64,000 nucleotides of DNA from Cryptomeria japonica (Eukaryota; Streptophyta; Pinopsida; Cupressales; Cupressaceae). Shown here one piece after another: positions 46,990 to 59,706 of the stretch; position 1 is the first letter of the stretch; every line of letters begins with the position of its first letter. Location of the stretch: assembly GCF_030272615.1 (NCBI RefSeq), contig NC_081414.1, positions 765,617,983 through 765,681,982 on the forward strand. Reading direction: 5' to 3'. The notes beneath the pieces were generated by a model. The model ran no database searches and was not told the origin of the DNA. It was given only the letters and a program-made list of their open reading frames with translations. The translations under genes and the position numbers were made by a program.

Positions 46990-49560
46990 GTACTAAGGGG
47001 TAATATGGTGTATTATGACCCCTCAGGTGTCGTTATGGGTCATATGGTGTTCTATGATCCCTTAGGACATCATATGACCCCTTAGGACTCCATATGGTGT
47101 CGTTATGGGTCATATGGTGTCCTAAAGGGGCATATGGTATTCTATGACCCCTTAGGATACCATATGATCCCTTACATGTCATTAGAGGTCATATTGTTTC
47201 CTAAGAGGTCATATGGTGTCCTATGACCCCTTAGGACACCATATGACCCCTTAACACACCATACGACCCATAATGACACCATATGGTGTCCTAAGGGGTC
47301 ATAGGATACCATATGACCCCTCAGGACACCATACAACCCATAACAACACCATATGGTGTCCTAAAGGGTCATTTGGTGTTTTATGATCCCTTAGGACACT
47401 ATTTGGCATCATTATAGGTCCTATGGTGGGCTAAGGGATCATATAGTGTCCTATGATCCCTTAGGATACCATATGACCCCTTAAATGTTGTTAGGGGTCG
47501 CATTGTGTTCTAAGGGTCATATGGTGTCCTATGAGCCATTAGGACACTATATGGTATCGTTATGTGTCTTATGTTGTCGTATGACCCCTAGGATACCTTA
47601 TGACTACTTAGGACACCATATGGTGTCATTATGGGTCATATGGTGTCCTAAGGGGTCATATGGTCTCCTACGACCCCTTAAGACACTATTTGACCCCTTA
47701 GGACTCCATATGGTGTCATTATGGGTCGTATGGTGTCCTAAGAGGTCATATAGTGTTTTATGACCCCTTAGGACACCATTTGGTGTCATTATGGGTTGTA
47801 TGGTGTGCTAAGGGGTCATATGGTGTCTTATGACCCCTTAGGACTCCATATGACCTCTTACGTGTCGTTATGGGTCATATGGTATTCTTTGATCCCTTAG
47901 GACACCATATGATCCCTTAGGACTCCATATGGTGTCGTTATGGGTTGTAAGGTGTCCTAAAGGGTCATATGGTATTCTATGACTTCTTAGGACACCATAT
48001 GATCCCTTAGGTGTCATTAGAGGTCATATTGTTTCCTAAGAGGTCATATGGTGTCCTATGACCCCTTAGGACACCATATGACCTCTTAGGACACCATGTG
48101 ACCTATAACGACATCATATGGTGTCCTAAGGGGTCATAGGATGCCATATGACCCCTCAAGTTACCATATGACCCATAACAACACCGTATGGTGCTGTAAA
48201 GGGTCATATGGTGTTCTATGACCCCTTAGGATACTATTTGGCATCATTATAGGTCCTATGGTGTTCTAATGGATCATATAGTGTCATATGACCCCTTAGG
48301 ATACCATATAACCCCTTAGATGTTGTTAGGGGTCGTATTGTGTTCTAAGGGTCATATGGTGTCCTATGAGCCATTAGGACACCATATGGTATTGTTATGT
48401 GTCTTATGTTGTCGTATGACCCCTAGGACACCTTATGACCACTTAGGACAACATATGGTGTCATTAGGGGTCATATGGTGTCCTAAGGGGTCATATGGTC
48501 TCCTACGACCCCTTAGGACACTATTTGACTTCTTAGGACTCCATATGGTGTCCTAAGAGGTCATATAGTGCTTTATGACCCCTTAGGACACCATTTGGTG
48601 TCATTATGGGTTGTATGGTGTGCTAATGGGTCATATGGTGTCTTATAACTCTTTAGGACTCCATATGACCTCTTATGTGTCGTTATGGGTCATATGGTGT
48701 TCTATGATCCCTTAGGACACCATATGATCCCTTAGGACTCCATATGGTGTCATTATGGGTCGTATGGTGTCCTAAAGGGTCATATGGTATTCTATGACCT
48801 CCTAGGACACGATATGATCCCTTAGGTGTCATTAGAGGTCATATTGTTTCCTAAGAAGTCATATGGTGTCCTATGACCCTTTAGGACACCATATGACCTC
48901 TTAAGACACCATACGACCCATAACAACATCATATGGTGTCCTAAGGGGTCATACGATGCCATATGACCCCTCAGGATACCATATGACCCATAACACCACC
49001 ATATGGTGCCCAAAAAGGTCATATGGTGTTCTATGACCCCTTAGGACACTATTTGGCATCATTATAGGTCCTATGGTATTCTAAGGGATCATATAGTGTC
49101 CTATGACCCCTTAGATGTTGTTAGGGGTCATATTGCGTTCTAAGGGTCATATGGTGTCCAATGACCCATTGGACACCATATGGTATCGTTATGTGTCTTA
49201 TGGGGTCGTATGATCCCTGGGACACCTTATGACCACTTAGGACACCATATGGTGTCATTAGGGGTCATATGGTGTCCTAAGGGGTCATATGGTCTCCTAC
49301 AACCCCTTAGGACACTATTTGACCCCTTAAGACTCCATATGGTGTCGTTATCGGTCGTATGGTGTCCTAAGAGGTCATATAGTGTTTTATGACCCCTTAG
49401 GATACTATTTGGTGTCATTATGGGTCGTATGGTGTGCTAAGGGGTTATATGGTGTCTTATGACCCCTTAGGACTCCATATGACCTCTTATGTGTCGTTAT
49501 GGGTCATATGGTGTCCTCTGACCCCTTAGGACACATGCATGGATCCCTAGGATATCATAT
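46990..49560. repeat. Palindromic satellite array with higher-order repeats of 815-835 bp
   Basis: Built of a roughly 20-bp monomer (TCATATGGTGTCCTAAGGGG) and its reverse complement (CCCCTTAGGACACCATATGA), mixed in both orientations. Both contain palindromic cores (CATATG, CCTAAGG/CCTTAGG). The same long order of variant monomers recurs: 'GGACTCCATATGGTGTC' followed by the same downstream pattern starts at 47085, 47920 and 48735. This gives about three higher-order units (835 and 815 bp). Open frames of 60-90 codons recurring at these spacings are repeat artefacts. Confidence 0.9.
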
Positions 49561-49589
49561 GATGCCTGAGAATACCTTTTGATCCTAGA

Positions 49590-50560
<971 letters not shown>

Positions 50561-50853
50561 ATGCCTAAGAGACAAAAAGGTAGGGGTTAAGGAAGACAGA
50601 GGGGGAATGTAGGGAAGAGATGAGAGACATAATGCTAATATGAGCATGCTGATTACTGAAATTTGACTAAGTCTGAAATTTATAAGAATACTCAAAAAAC
50701 TAGAATCTCCATTATAACTCTGAGAGATCTGGAACCACTCTCAAAAATCTTGAAAGTATATACATAAGATATAACTTAAAGTATATTTTATGTATATATC
50801 CTACTGAAAAACCTAATGGAATGCTAGGTGAATTGCATTTTATTGACAGATAG

Positions 50854-51021
50854 AACCGCGTACGCTATTTTAGTTTTTAAACCGCGTATGCAGTTATTAT
50901 TATTTAAACCGTGTACGCGGTTAGTATGTTTTAAACCATGCACGCAGTTTAGCTTTGGTTAGGCTTGGCAAAACGAGCCTAAACGCGTACGGGGTTCTTT
51001 AAATTTGAAATACCCCATACG
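50854..51021. repeat. Cluster of 16-bp palindromes related to AACCGCGTACGCGGTT
   Basis: Degenerate copies at 50854, 50880, 50907 and 50934 (spacing 26-27 bp) and at 50981. Differences from the palindromic consensus are mostly C-to-T or G-to-A at CG positions. A larger inverted repeat, CGTACGGGGT (50986-50995) with ACCCCATACG (51012-51021), closes the cluster 46 bases before the right terminal repeat. Confidence 0.8.
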
Positions 51022-51067
51022 TATTTTGGTTTTTTTCATGTGTTTTTTTTTTGCGTGTCCACTTTTC

Positions 51068-51093
51068 TGACCACCATCTTTGTGCACTTACCC
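51068..51093 (-). repeat. Right terminal inverted repeat
   Basis: Reverse complement of 45749-45774. Followed by ACCT, as found before the left repeat. Confidence 0.9.
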
Positions 51094-51725
51094 ACCTCTG
51101 AATCTTAAGTGATGTTAGATCAGAGGATTTTGTAGAAATAAACAAAGATGATAATCTGTGTATGAAATTCAAAAGTGATTGAGTTGTTGTGATTGCCAGT
51201 GAGACACATCTTTGCCAATGAGGCATTCTATAACCAGCGAGGTTCTCAGCCAATGAGGCATTGTAAGAAAGAAATTTTGAGATAAGCTAGTGAGGCATTT
51301 CGAGTGGTTTTATTCCCTAGGAGGGTTTCCACTCAGTACATTTCTCTGTATCATGTTCTTATGTATGTTTGAGTATACTACTATTCATTTCTTCTTGCTT
51401 TATATTGCATAAACAAATAAAGTTTGAAAAAGTTGATGAAAAGTGAATTTTTATATGAACACTGATTATGTTTCTAATAGCATAATAAATGTGGCCCCAA
51501 AGTTAATAGGGAGATTCTAGTGATTTAGACTATAAAATAATTAAATTAAAATTCAATAAAAAGTCATTATGGGCAGTGATTGGATATGAAGGGTTGTGAC
51601 TCCATTAAACATTAGATATAAAAGGGAGATCATTTCATTATGGAGAGGAGATAAAGTAAGAAATAGTTAATTAAATGTTAATAATAATTTATCAACATCT
51701 AGAAGGGGTGACTTATTTCTTGCAA
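51094..51725 (+). mobile_element. Right flank of the inverted-repeat unit, possible LTR fragment
   Basis: Contains two or three copies of a 'GTGAGGCATT'-type word (near 51216, 51254, 51280) and 'TTCCCTAGGAGGGTTTCCAC' (near 51310), which resembles the U5 region of plant copia LTRs. Ends just before the displaced TGGCGACTCC motif at 51731. Low confidence. Confidence 0.3.
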
Positions 51726-52334
51726 AGGGTGGCGACTCCTACAAAAAATGGATATAAAGACGAAATCATTTCCTTGGGAAGAGGAAATAAATGAATCATC
51801 AATCACCAATTTGGAAAATATAAAGTGGGTTGCAATTAAATATTACAGCCAAAGAGGACGAAACCACTCCAAGGTTAATTTGAGAGATCTAAGGAAGAAA
51901 ACCCTTATTTATCATTATCAAGTTTTAAATGAAACCCCAAACCTTGATCCAAGGAGAAATCAAGAGTTTTAAGGACAAAACCTCTTAAATTCTCTTAGCA
52001 AGTTAAGGTTAAAAACCTTTAATCTTGCCATTGTTGAGTTAGAGACAAAAACCCTTGATTCAAGTAGATCTGAAAGCACTTCGAAAGTAAAGATACAAGA
52101 AGAAATAATCATAGTTTGAAGGAGGATTATAGAAAAAGACTAAGATAAGATCTATTTTCAGAATTAATCCTAGAGTTATAAAGTTAAATATTATAATTAA
52201 ATTTCACTATTTTAGATAAAATTATCTTTATAAATATAATGCAGTTATCATTCTAAGTTGGAATTATTGTTTGAAGAAAAAAACAAAAATGTTCTAGAAA
52301 AAGACACATTACAATATTGTTGCTTGCAAACCTT
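51726..52334. repeat. Block S copy in C, first part
   Basis: Homologous to 7316-7875. A 74-codon frame at 51748-51972 is slightly longer than its 7192-7452 counterpart, but has no recognisable domain and is not conserved as protein. Confidence 0.6.
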
Positions 52335-53325
52335 GGTTTGGACCTACCCTACTATAGAATTTCTTGAATTTTCAAACACAATATGCTAGATGGAAGGATT
52401 TCCAAATTATTTCCAGCCGGTCCTTACTAAATTGAATAGGGAAAACTCTTCAAAATATAATCTATCATGGATGATTTAAAACTAGCTTCAAATTCCAAGG
52501 CCAACTCAATCATAATTGAAGGCAAATAAAGTCATCATGGGCTTGCAGCAAGGAATCAAACCTAACCAACATAGATCATCTCACTAGGCCACTTTGTTTA
52601 GTTCTTCCATAAGCAATTGATGGATAAAGTGAAGTCATGCCCATTAACTATATAAGATGCTCAAGACATTTATGCACTAAAGCCTTTCCCTTAAGAGAAT
52701 CCCCACATTCTTTGAGTCATTTATGCCAATGCCCCATTATTAGAATTTTTCTTGAATAAGAATTCTACCCAAGACCAAAATACCTATAAGCTAATAACAA
52801 CATAGGAAAATGAACAAATAACTTCTGGAGTCAATATTAATGAGCAACATTACAAAGCATAAAATACAAATATATAGACCTTTTGGATGCATGCATCAAG
52901 GAAATGACAAGTGCAAGAAAATTAACTTTCTATAACTATCAATCTAAAGATGACTTATCTATATCTGACACACATGAAGGCAACCTTGACTAAATAAAGG
53001 TGGTACTTAAATACCATCAATCAAGAGTTAATGAGGTAGTGGTTGCACTTGTGTGCCTCAAGTCAAAATATACACATTATTTTTAGCTATTTGGGTGAGA
53101 ATAAATAAAATCCTAATTATCCCAAGTAAACTTATTAAATAGGTGAAATATCAGAGTTTAGTATATAATATATCCAAGGTAAATAAAAGATTACACCAAC
53201 AACCATCTAACTAACCAATACATGCATCAACTTATTGATTCTGCTATGAATGAGAGTGATTCAAATGTTGACCCATATCATAAGTTCTAGATGTTGTCTT
53301 TCAATCCTTTATGTTAATATAATGT
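52335..53325. other. About 1 kb present only in block C
   Basis: Absent from blocks A and B, where the flanks join directly near 7890. It contains diverged versions of pieces found later in block S: the 'tttatgcactaaag' region near 52670 resembles 55147, and the 'accaatacatgcatc' to 'ttgtcttt' region near 53213-53310 resembles 55259-55345. So it could be a partial internal duplication, or the ancestral state lost by deletion in A and B. No gene. Confidence 0.5.
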
Positions 53326-55483
53326 CCCCTACTAGTTATAGGCCTGATAGCAATGATTTTCCTATTTTAATACATTTACAACCTGAATTAAAATGATTAA
53401 TGAGGAGACAAATACTATCTAATATCTTTCGTTAAAATTATTTTTTAATGGATATATGAAACAAGTTATGATATTAACTCTTTGATACAAATTATAACTA
53501 TTATTTCTGAATGCTAACAACAGTGTATACGTTAAAAGCGAAGATTGTGACTTACCTTGTATTGGAAGAATGTAGCCTTCAGAGAGCAACCTAGACCCAA
53601 GAAAGCAAACACCTACATACATAATCCATTATTGTAATTAGATATAAGCTATTCAAGCAGTTAGAGTTGGGTGGTTGGAACATGAGAGGGGTCACGCAGG
53701 TCCATTATTTACCAAGCCTAAGGAATTGTTTCTTCTAACCTCTTTGTTACACTTGGCAGCCCATGTGGCTTTCCCTTCAAGCCCATTACCGATACTAGTC
53801 TTACCTTGTGGGTTTGAGATAGAGGTGCAATTTGGCTATTTGAGTCTAAGGGTCCTTATGATCACTTGCGAGCCCCTCATTGCCACTGGGTTACACTCCT
53901 ATTCATTCTAAGTTGTATACCTTTAAACACATTAAACACTTTCCATCTTAGTAAAACTGGCATGAAGAGGGTAACTGGTTCCTTGAGTTCATGGGTCCTT
54001 ATGACCACATGGAAGCCCCTCATCATCATTGGATACTCTTCTCCATCCTCTCATACAAGATGGACTTAATACCAGTTTCTTGAAAACACCCTACTGAACA
54101 AACAACATTAATTTCAGATATAACTAAACAATATACTTTCTCAGGTAATGTTAAATCTGACATATTAAAATAATCTCTCTCTATCTATACATTCAGAACA
54201 GTAATATTCTAATATAACCACATAATATATATTTCCAGCATCCTTAGTATTATTGGTGTTGTTCCTAATATAAAATAATAATATCTGAAAGAGATCTTAT
54301 GTGATAATAAGTAGGTTAGGGGCAGGATTATCTTACCTGTCCTTGGTGAAGAGAACCAGACTTGTTTAATAGTTTGCTGAGTTGTCAATCGATTGAAGAT
54401 AATTTCCCTATTTTATTTTCTTTTTCCCCCTAACCTCCTTCGTGAGAAGTAATGGGCCCATATTTAAAGGTAGACTCACAACATTTTGGGAGAGACGTGA
54501 CTTATTGAGAGTCACGTCCTCTTCTTAGTAACATTTCATTTCCACTATCATGACTCTTAGGACACATGATTACTATTTATAATTTAATACTAAATCAATA
54601 TTTACTTATTAATGGAATTTATATATACTTATTAATCATCATTATGTTAAATTCAGTTATTAGTAACATAGAAATCTTATAAAAATATTTGCTTAATTAA
54701 TTTAATTAATATTATATTGTTTAACTAATTAAATTCATATTATGTTGTTGATGGATGATTACTCAATATTAAATAAATGTATTTCAATTATATTTTAATT
54801 TTATTCTTATTTTTATTCTTTTGTATTTTAATTTTATTATTAAATTATATTTCAAAGTGAAGACATTACAATTAAAGTTGTTAAGACTACTTTTAATGCA
54901 TATTTTATTGTCAATCAATTTCATGTTTTCTTCAATTACTATTGTTAGGATTCTCATCAATTAATGTTTTCGAATGTCTTTGTTCAATTTGTATATTCAC
55001 TCTCCATCCATATTGTTGCATTTGTTTTCACTTCAAAGGTAAAAATATTTATAGCTATTCCCCTTATTCTTTTCTTTCTTGTGTTGTTAAGTTTCACCTC
55101 ATGCAACATACTCAATCTCTTATTCACACATGATGCTTGGGATATTTATGCACTAAAGTCCTTCCCTTGAAAGGAACTCTAAGTAGTTGTAGTCATTTAT
55201 GGTATGGGTCATCTACCACTTTAGATTGTTCAAGCAATGCACAACACAATATAACTAGCCAATACATGCATCGACCTATCAATTATCATATCGACAGGAA
55301 AGATTCACTAACCAATATAATAGTTGTACATGTTGTCTTCCAATCCTTTATGTTAATGTTGGCAGGACTACTTTCAATTCATGTTTCATAGTTGAATTTC
55401 ATGCATTCTACAAATAGTATTGTCGGGATTGTTGGCCTAGTTGTCTGGTTAAGCTGCTTGATTTTGTGTTTGAGCTTTTTGGA
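53326..55483. repeat. Block S copy in C, second part
   Basis: Homologous to 7890-10020 with scattered changes. Two adjacent related units of roughly 130 bp lie near 53840-54010, as at 8410-8580. No gene. Confidence 0.6.
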
Positions 55484-56944
55484 AATAATATGATGTAGTG
55501 GATAAAAGAATCTATTTCAAGATGATATAATTTTTTTTGATTTGGATAAATAATGAATAAAAAAGGTGGCGACAAATGGAAAGTTATATTTCAGTACACA
55601 ACTTTTAAAATTTATTGAAAAATATATATTTATAAAAATAGTAAAAAATATATCCATGCACTAAAGTTTCAAGATATCAATATACACAAAAAAAAATTGA
55701 AAAAAGGGTAAAATTTATTAAATAAAGTGTGGTGGCTGTGTAACTTCAATTTCAACATTTTATTAGCAACTAAATTATAGTGGCTACTTTATACAAAACT
55801 ATATTCAAATTTTTATTTTAAATTTTTATAAAAATTAAAAAACATTAAATACACAAAAGAATATAAATTCGATTAGTTTACATAATTTCAAAATTTAAAA
55901 CATAATTTTCACTTTCTATTGGTTCAATTTGAAAAATTGAATCAACATTGTCCATTTCATTTATAAAAGTGTGACACAACTTTGTACTTTTAACCCCATG
56001 AATTTGTATTTTTACATAGGACTGCATAGTTTAGTGAACTTACCATGTAGACATCATTAGTACATTCCCCAAAGCTTAATTGGAACAAATCCATAGACAT
56101 AAAACAAAGAAAAAGATATCATGAACCATCCTGGCTACTCTAATCACTTGTGGATATCTCAGAGTAGCATAGGAACCTGATATATAAAGCAATAATTTGA
56201 CCAAGTGCCTATGAGACAAACAACATCTTCTTGTCAATGATATATGTCACCATGTCTTGTTTTGAAGGAAGGATGCATCCTTGTTTAAGACAGTTTCGTG
56301 TATGATAGTTGGTCATCTTGTATGTAGCTCAAAATGTTGTTTTGTATCTGAGTAGATGTTTATGTACAATGAACAAGTTTATTGTAATATTTTTGATTGA
56401 TTTTGATGTTTTTATAATATTTTTGGGTCTTTGAATTATTTTGAATGTTTTTCGATTATTTCAAGACATTTTTCGAATGTTTTTAGTCTTTTTGAATGTG
56501 TTATGAATGTTTTGGATTATTTAAAGATATTTTTCGAATGAGTAACTCGGTGAATCACCAATATTTAGAATCCACTCCCATCATATAGTAAAACATTTCC
56601 CCTAGCTAGCATGAAAGTGTGATATGGGATGCATGAGGTAATAACCTTGATTACAAATCAATAACTATCCACAGTAGATCTCTGATTTATGAGCGTATGC
56701 AATAAATGTGATCGCAACAAGTTCGAATGAAAATGGAGATACAAACTTTACGAATGATGCATGTTTACCAAGTTTTCACCATCATACTTATCCAAGGAGT
56801 CAGCAAAATAGTTTTCACCGTTTGCATGAATGATTTTTCTTTACTATTTTCTTGATTTTCCCATTTTTTGGTACTTTTTTAAGGACTTTTTCTGAATGTT
56901 TTTGGTATTTTCTGATATTTGATTAGCCTAATGCTTTGCACAAC
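55484..56944. other. Non-coding region between block C and the gypsy element
   Basis: 55920-56010 resembles 13040-13120 (a dispersed repeat). 56450-56540 holds two copies of a 60-bp unit ending 'ATTTTTCGAATG'. The part nearest 56944 should be the 3' untranslated end of the minus-strand gypsy element, but no LTR or polypurine tract could be delimited. Confidence 0.4.
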
Positions 56945-58040
56945 TTATGTATGAAACTATTTGAGATGCATGTTGTTGATTGGATCTACCAATGGTTCTC
57001 CTTTTGAAGTTGCTAGCTAATATGCCCGAGAGTCGAAGACTGCATTGATGATATATGGGGCCAACCAATTGGATTCAAATTTGCCCCGATGTTCTCTATT
57101 TGGTTGATTGAGAGGATTTTCTATGAGAACAAGATCTCCTACCTCAAATGTTCGAGGTTTGACTCTATAATTGTAACTTCTGCTCATGCACTGCTGATAT
57201 GATTTTAGGTGATTGTAGGCAACTTGTTGCTTCTCATCAAGTAGTTCCAAGTCTTGAATATGTGAGACTCGATACTTTTCATCAGTAATTAAATTATGCA
57301 AGGAAACCAATAGGGATGGTAATTCTACCTCAATAGGAAATATAACCTCTGCTCCATATACAAGCGAGTATGAGTTTGTGCCTGAAGTGGTTCGAATGTT
57401 AGTTTGATATGCCCATAGTGCTGGATTCAAACGAATGTGCCAATGATGACCGACATCATTGACCGTCTTCTTCAGGATCCTCAAGATGTTCTTATTGTAA
57501 GCTTTTGCTTGACCATTTCCTTGTGGGTAATATGGGGTGGAGAAACGATGTTGGATATGAAGCTTCTCATAGAGTTCTTGGACATCCTAATTCTTGAAAG
57601 GAAGTTCTTTATCTGTGATGATAGACATGGGTACACCATACTGATAGATGATGTAGTTTAAGATAAAATGAAGCGATTTTTTTGCCAGTTACATGGGTAA
57701 GTGGAAAGGATTTGATCCACTTGGTGAAATATTATGTGGTGCGAATGATGAAGTTATGACCATTGCATTAAGATGGATGGATTTTACCCACAAGGTCTAG
57801 TCCCCATTGACAAAAGGGCCATGGTGTTGTGATGGGTTGCAGTTTTTGTGTTGGTGCATGTATCAAATCTCTGTTAACTTGGCACTTTTTGCATTTTCTG
57901 ACAAAGTAGTTGGAGTCTTCTTCCATGGAGGGCCAATACTATCCTGCCCTCATGATCTTTTAAGCCAATGAAGGTCCACTTGAATCAGCCCTACATATAC
58001 CTTCATGTACTTCTTCTAAAGCTGTGGTCACCTCACCTTT
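56945..58040 (-). pseudogene. Integrase, with catalytic Glu replaced by Lys
   Basis: The zinc-binding region reads LEEVHEGICRADSSGPSLA...VRKCKKCQVNRDLIHAP. The core starts WPFCQWGLDLVGKI (first Asp). A later frame has the second Asp in SIITDKELPF, then GNGQAKAYNKNILRILKKTV, where the catalytic Glu of the usual NGQAEA is Lys. The part from 57484 to 57017 is open (HWHIRLNPALWAYQTNIRTTSGTNSYSLVYGAE, then a C-terminal FEVGDLVLI...REHRGKFESNW) and ends near 56945. Multiple stops and frameshifts. Confidence 0.8.
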
Positions 58041-58042
58041 CT

Positions 58043-58399
58043 CTAAACATTGGAGGAGAGTACCATTGATACTTTGTCAGTATAGGGTTTCAAAAATGAT
58101 AGTGTATTGAGAGAATTGGTATATGAAGGTTTTTCATTGATTGTTTGATTGGTTTGGTGGAAGGATTTGATCGCGTAGGTAAGCATAAAATCACCACACC
58201 ATGGGGAATCGGGACCGATGAGTTGACATACCATCTTGGATTCCAAAATATCATAAGCAGGGATCCAAAGTTGTTTAACTAAGAACTTGCAACGTGTTGA
58301 GTTATGTGGAAGATCGAGGAGAGAGGATATTGTGGCCATTGCATCTGCTGCTCTATTTTGATCTCGAGGAATCTACTCAAAAGTGATAGCTGTGAATAA
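58043..58399 (-). pseudogene. RNase H end and linker to integrase
   Basis: Read through an in-frame TAG, it starts IPRDQNRAADAMATISSLLDLP, the C-terminal part of the second RNase H. It continues as the linker that precedes integrase in Tat elements (LWIPAYDILESK, DSPWCGDFML). Confidence 0.75.
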
Positions 58400-58951
58400 T
58401 TATTTGAAGATATCAACCATTTTCTTATAAGGCAGGAGCTTATCATCCTTAGTTTGGTGTTCATCATTGACCTGGCAGATGATTAGTTGTGAATCGTCAT
58501 AAACTTGTAGCTCCTTTAAGTTCCATTGTACGACCATTCTTAGTCCTTTGATTAAGGCTTCATAATTTGCTATGTTGTTTGTGCATGGGAATGTAAGCCG
58601 ATATGGTTTTGGAATGCTATCACCTTGAGGCGTGATGAAAAGAATGCCAACTCTTGAACCATGTCTAATGTATGACCCATCAAAATATAACTTCCATTGC
58701 TCTGTTTGAACGACTATGTAGATTTCCTCATCGAGAAAATTTAAGATGAGAGGATGATCTTCTATGATTGGTGTTGCGACCAACTGATCTGGAATAACTT
58801 TCCCTTTGATTGCTTTTCGGTCCACATACTCTATGTCAAATTTACTGAGAAGCATAACCCACTTTGCCAAGTAGCTTGTTAGTGCTTCTTTATTGGGTAG
58901 GTACTTGAGGGGATCTATCTTGGAAATGAGTTGTATCTTGTGTGTCAGCAT
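58400..58951 (-). pseudogene. Second (archaeal-type) RNase H
   Basis: After LISKIDPLKYLPNKEALTSYLAKW (end of the first RNase H) comes the extra RNase H typical of the Tat lineage. It shows WKLYFDGSYIRHGSRVGI (catalytic Asp), NYEALIKGLRM (Glu) and LQVYDDSQLIICQVN (Asp). The last catalytic Asp lies in NRAADAMA in the next fragment, after a TAG. Confidence 0.85.
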
Positions 58952-58960
58952 GTAATGCCT

Positions 58961-59458
58961 CTATTTGGTGGCTACTAAAATCATGGCTAGACAAGGTCGT
59001 TCAATAGGGGTATAATTGAGTTCATACCCTACGAGTGTTGAGGAAATGTAGTATACTACACATTCTTTGCCTTTTGCATTATATTGTGCTAGTAGTACTG
59101 CTAAGGCTGTAGTTGTAACTGTTATGTATAATAATGATGGCATGTCCCGAGATGGTGGTGTTAGTAATGGTGGCATAATCAAGTAGTCCTTTAACTGTTG
59201 AAATGCTTGCTGACAATTCTCTTCCCATTTGAAGTGGGCAATCTTATGGAGCAGATGTGTGAAGGGGTGACATTTATCGACCAATTGTGCAATGGATTGC
59301 CAGATTGATTGTAGCCTTCCTTGTAATATATGCAATTGACTAATGTTCTTAGTTGGTGGCATTCCCATGATTTCTTTTACCTTTCCTGGATCCACCTCAA
59401 TTCCTTTATTTGAGAAAATGTATCCTAGGAGCTTCCGAAGGTTACTCGAAAAAAACAC
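58961..59458 (-). pseudogene. RT connection and first RNase H fragment
   Basis: Starts LRKLLGYIFSNKGIEVDPGKVKEI (end of RT thumb), then FKWEENCQQAFQQLKDYLIMPPLLTPP and the RNase H start ...LLYITVTTTALAVLLAQYN...CVVYYISSTLVGYELNYTPIERPCLAMI. Continues into the next fragment after a stop. Confidence 0.85.
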
Positions 59459-59464
59459 TTCTTT

Positions 59465-59706
59465 GGATTTAGGCGTACATTATAATGCTCCAGTTTGGTG
59501 AAAATTTTGCCTAGAACAATGAGGTGACCCTATCTTGTTAACGGTTTAGCTAGTAAATCATCCACACAGTCTTCCATTAGTGTATGCATCATGTCATGGA
59601 AGATGGTAGTCATTGCCCTTTGATATGTAGCTCTTGCATTTTTGAGACCAAATGACATCACATTCCAATAGTATGCACCCCATGGGCATGTAAAAGTTGT
59701 TTTGTG
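59465..59706 (-). pseudogene. RT palm fragment with altered catalytic motif
   Basis: Read across the stops flanking the neighbouring blocks, it contains KNARATYQRAMTTIFHDMMH and MEDCVDDLLAK. The motif normally YVDD reads CVDD: both Asp residues remain but the Tyr is Cys. A stop follows LAKPLTR. Confidence 0.75.

Noticed and set aside
47485-49418. Similar 60-90-codon frames recurring at 0.8-kb spacing, resembling a tandem gene family
   Set aside because: Spacing equals the higher-order satellite period and the proteins are direct translations of the monomer, also open on the other strand.
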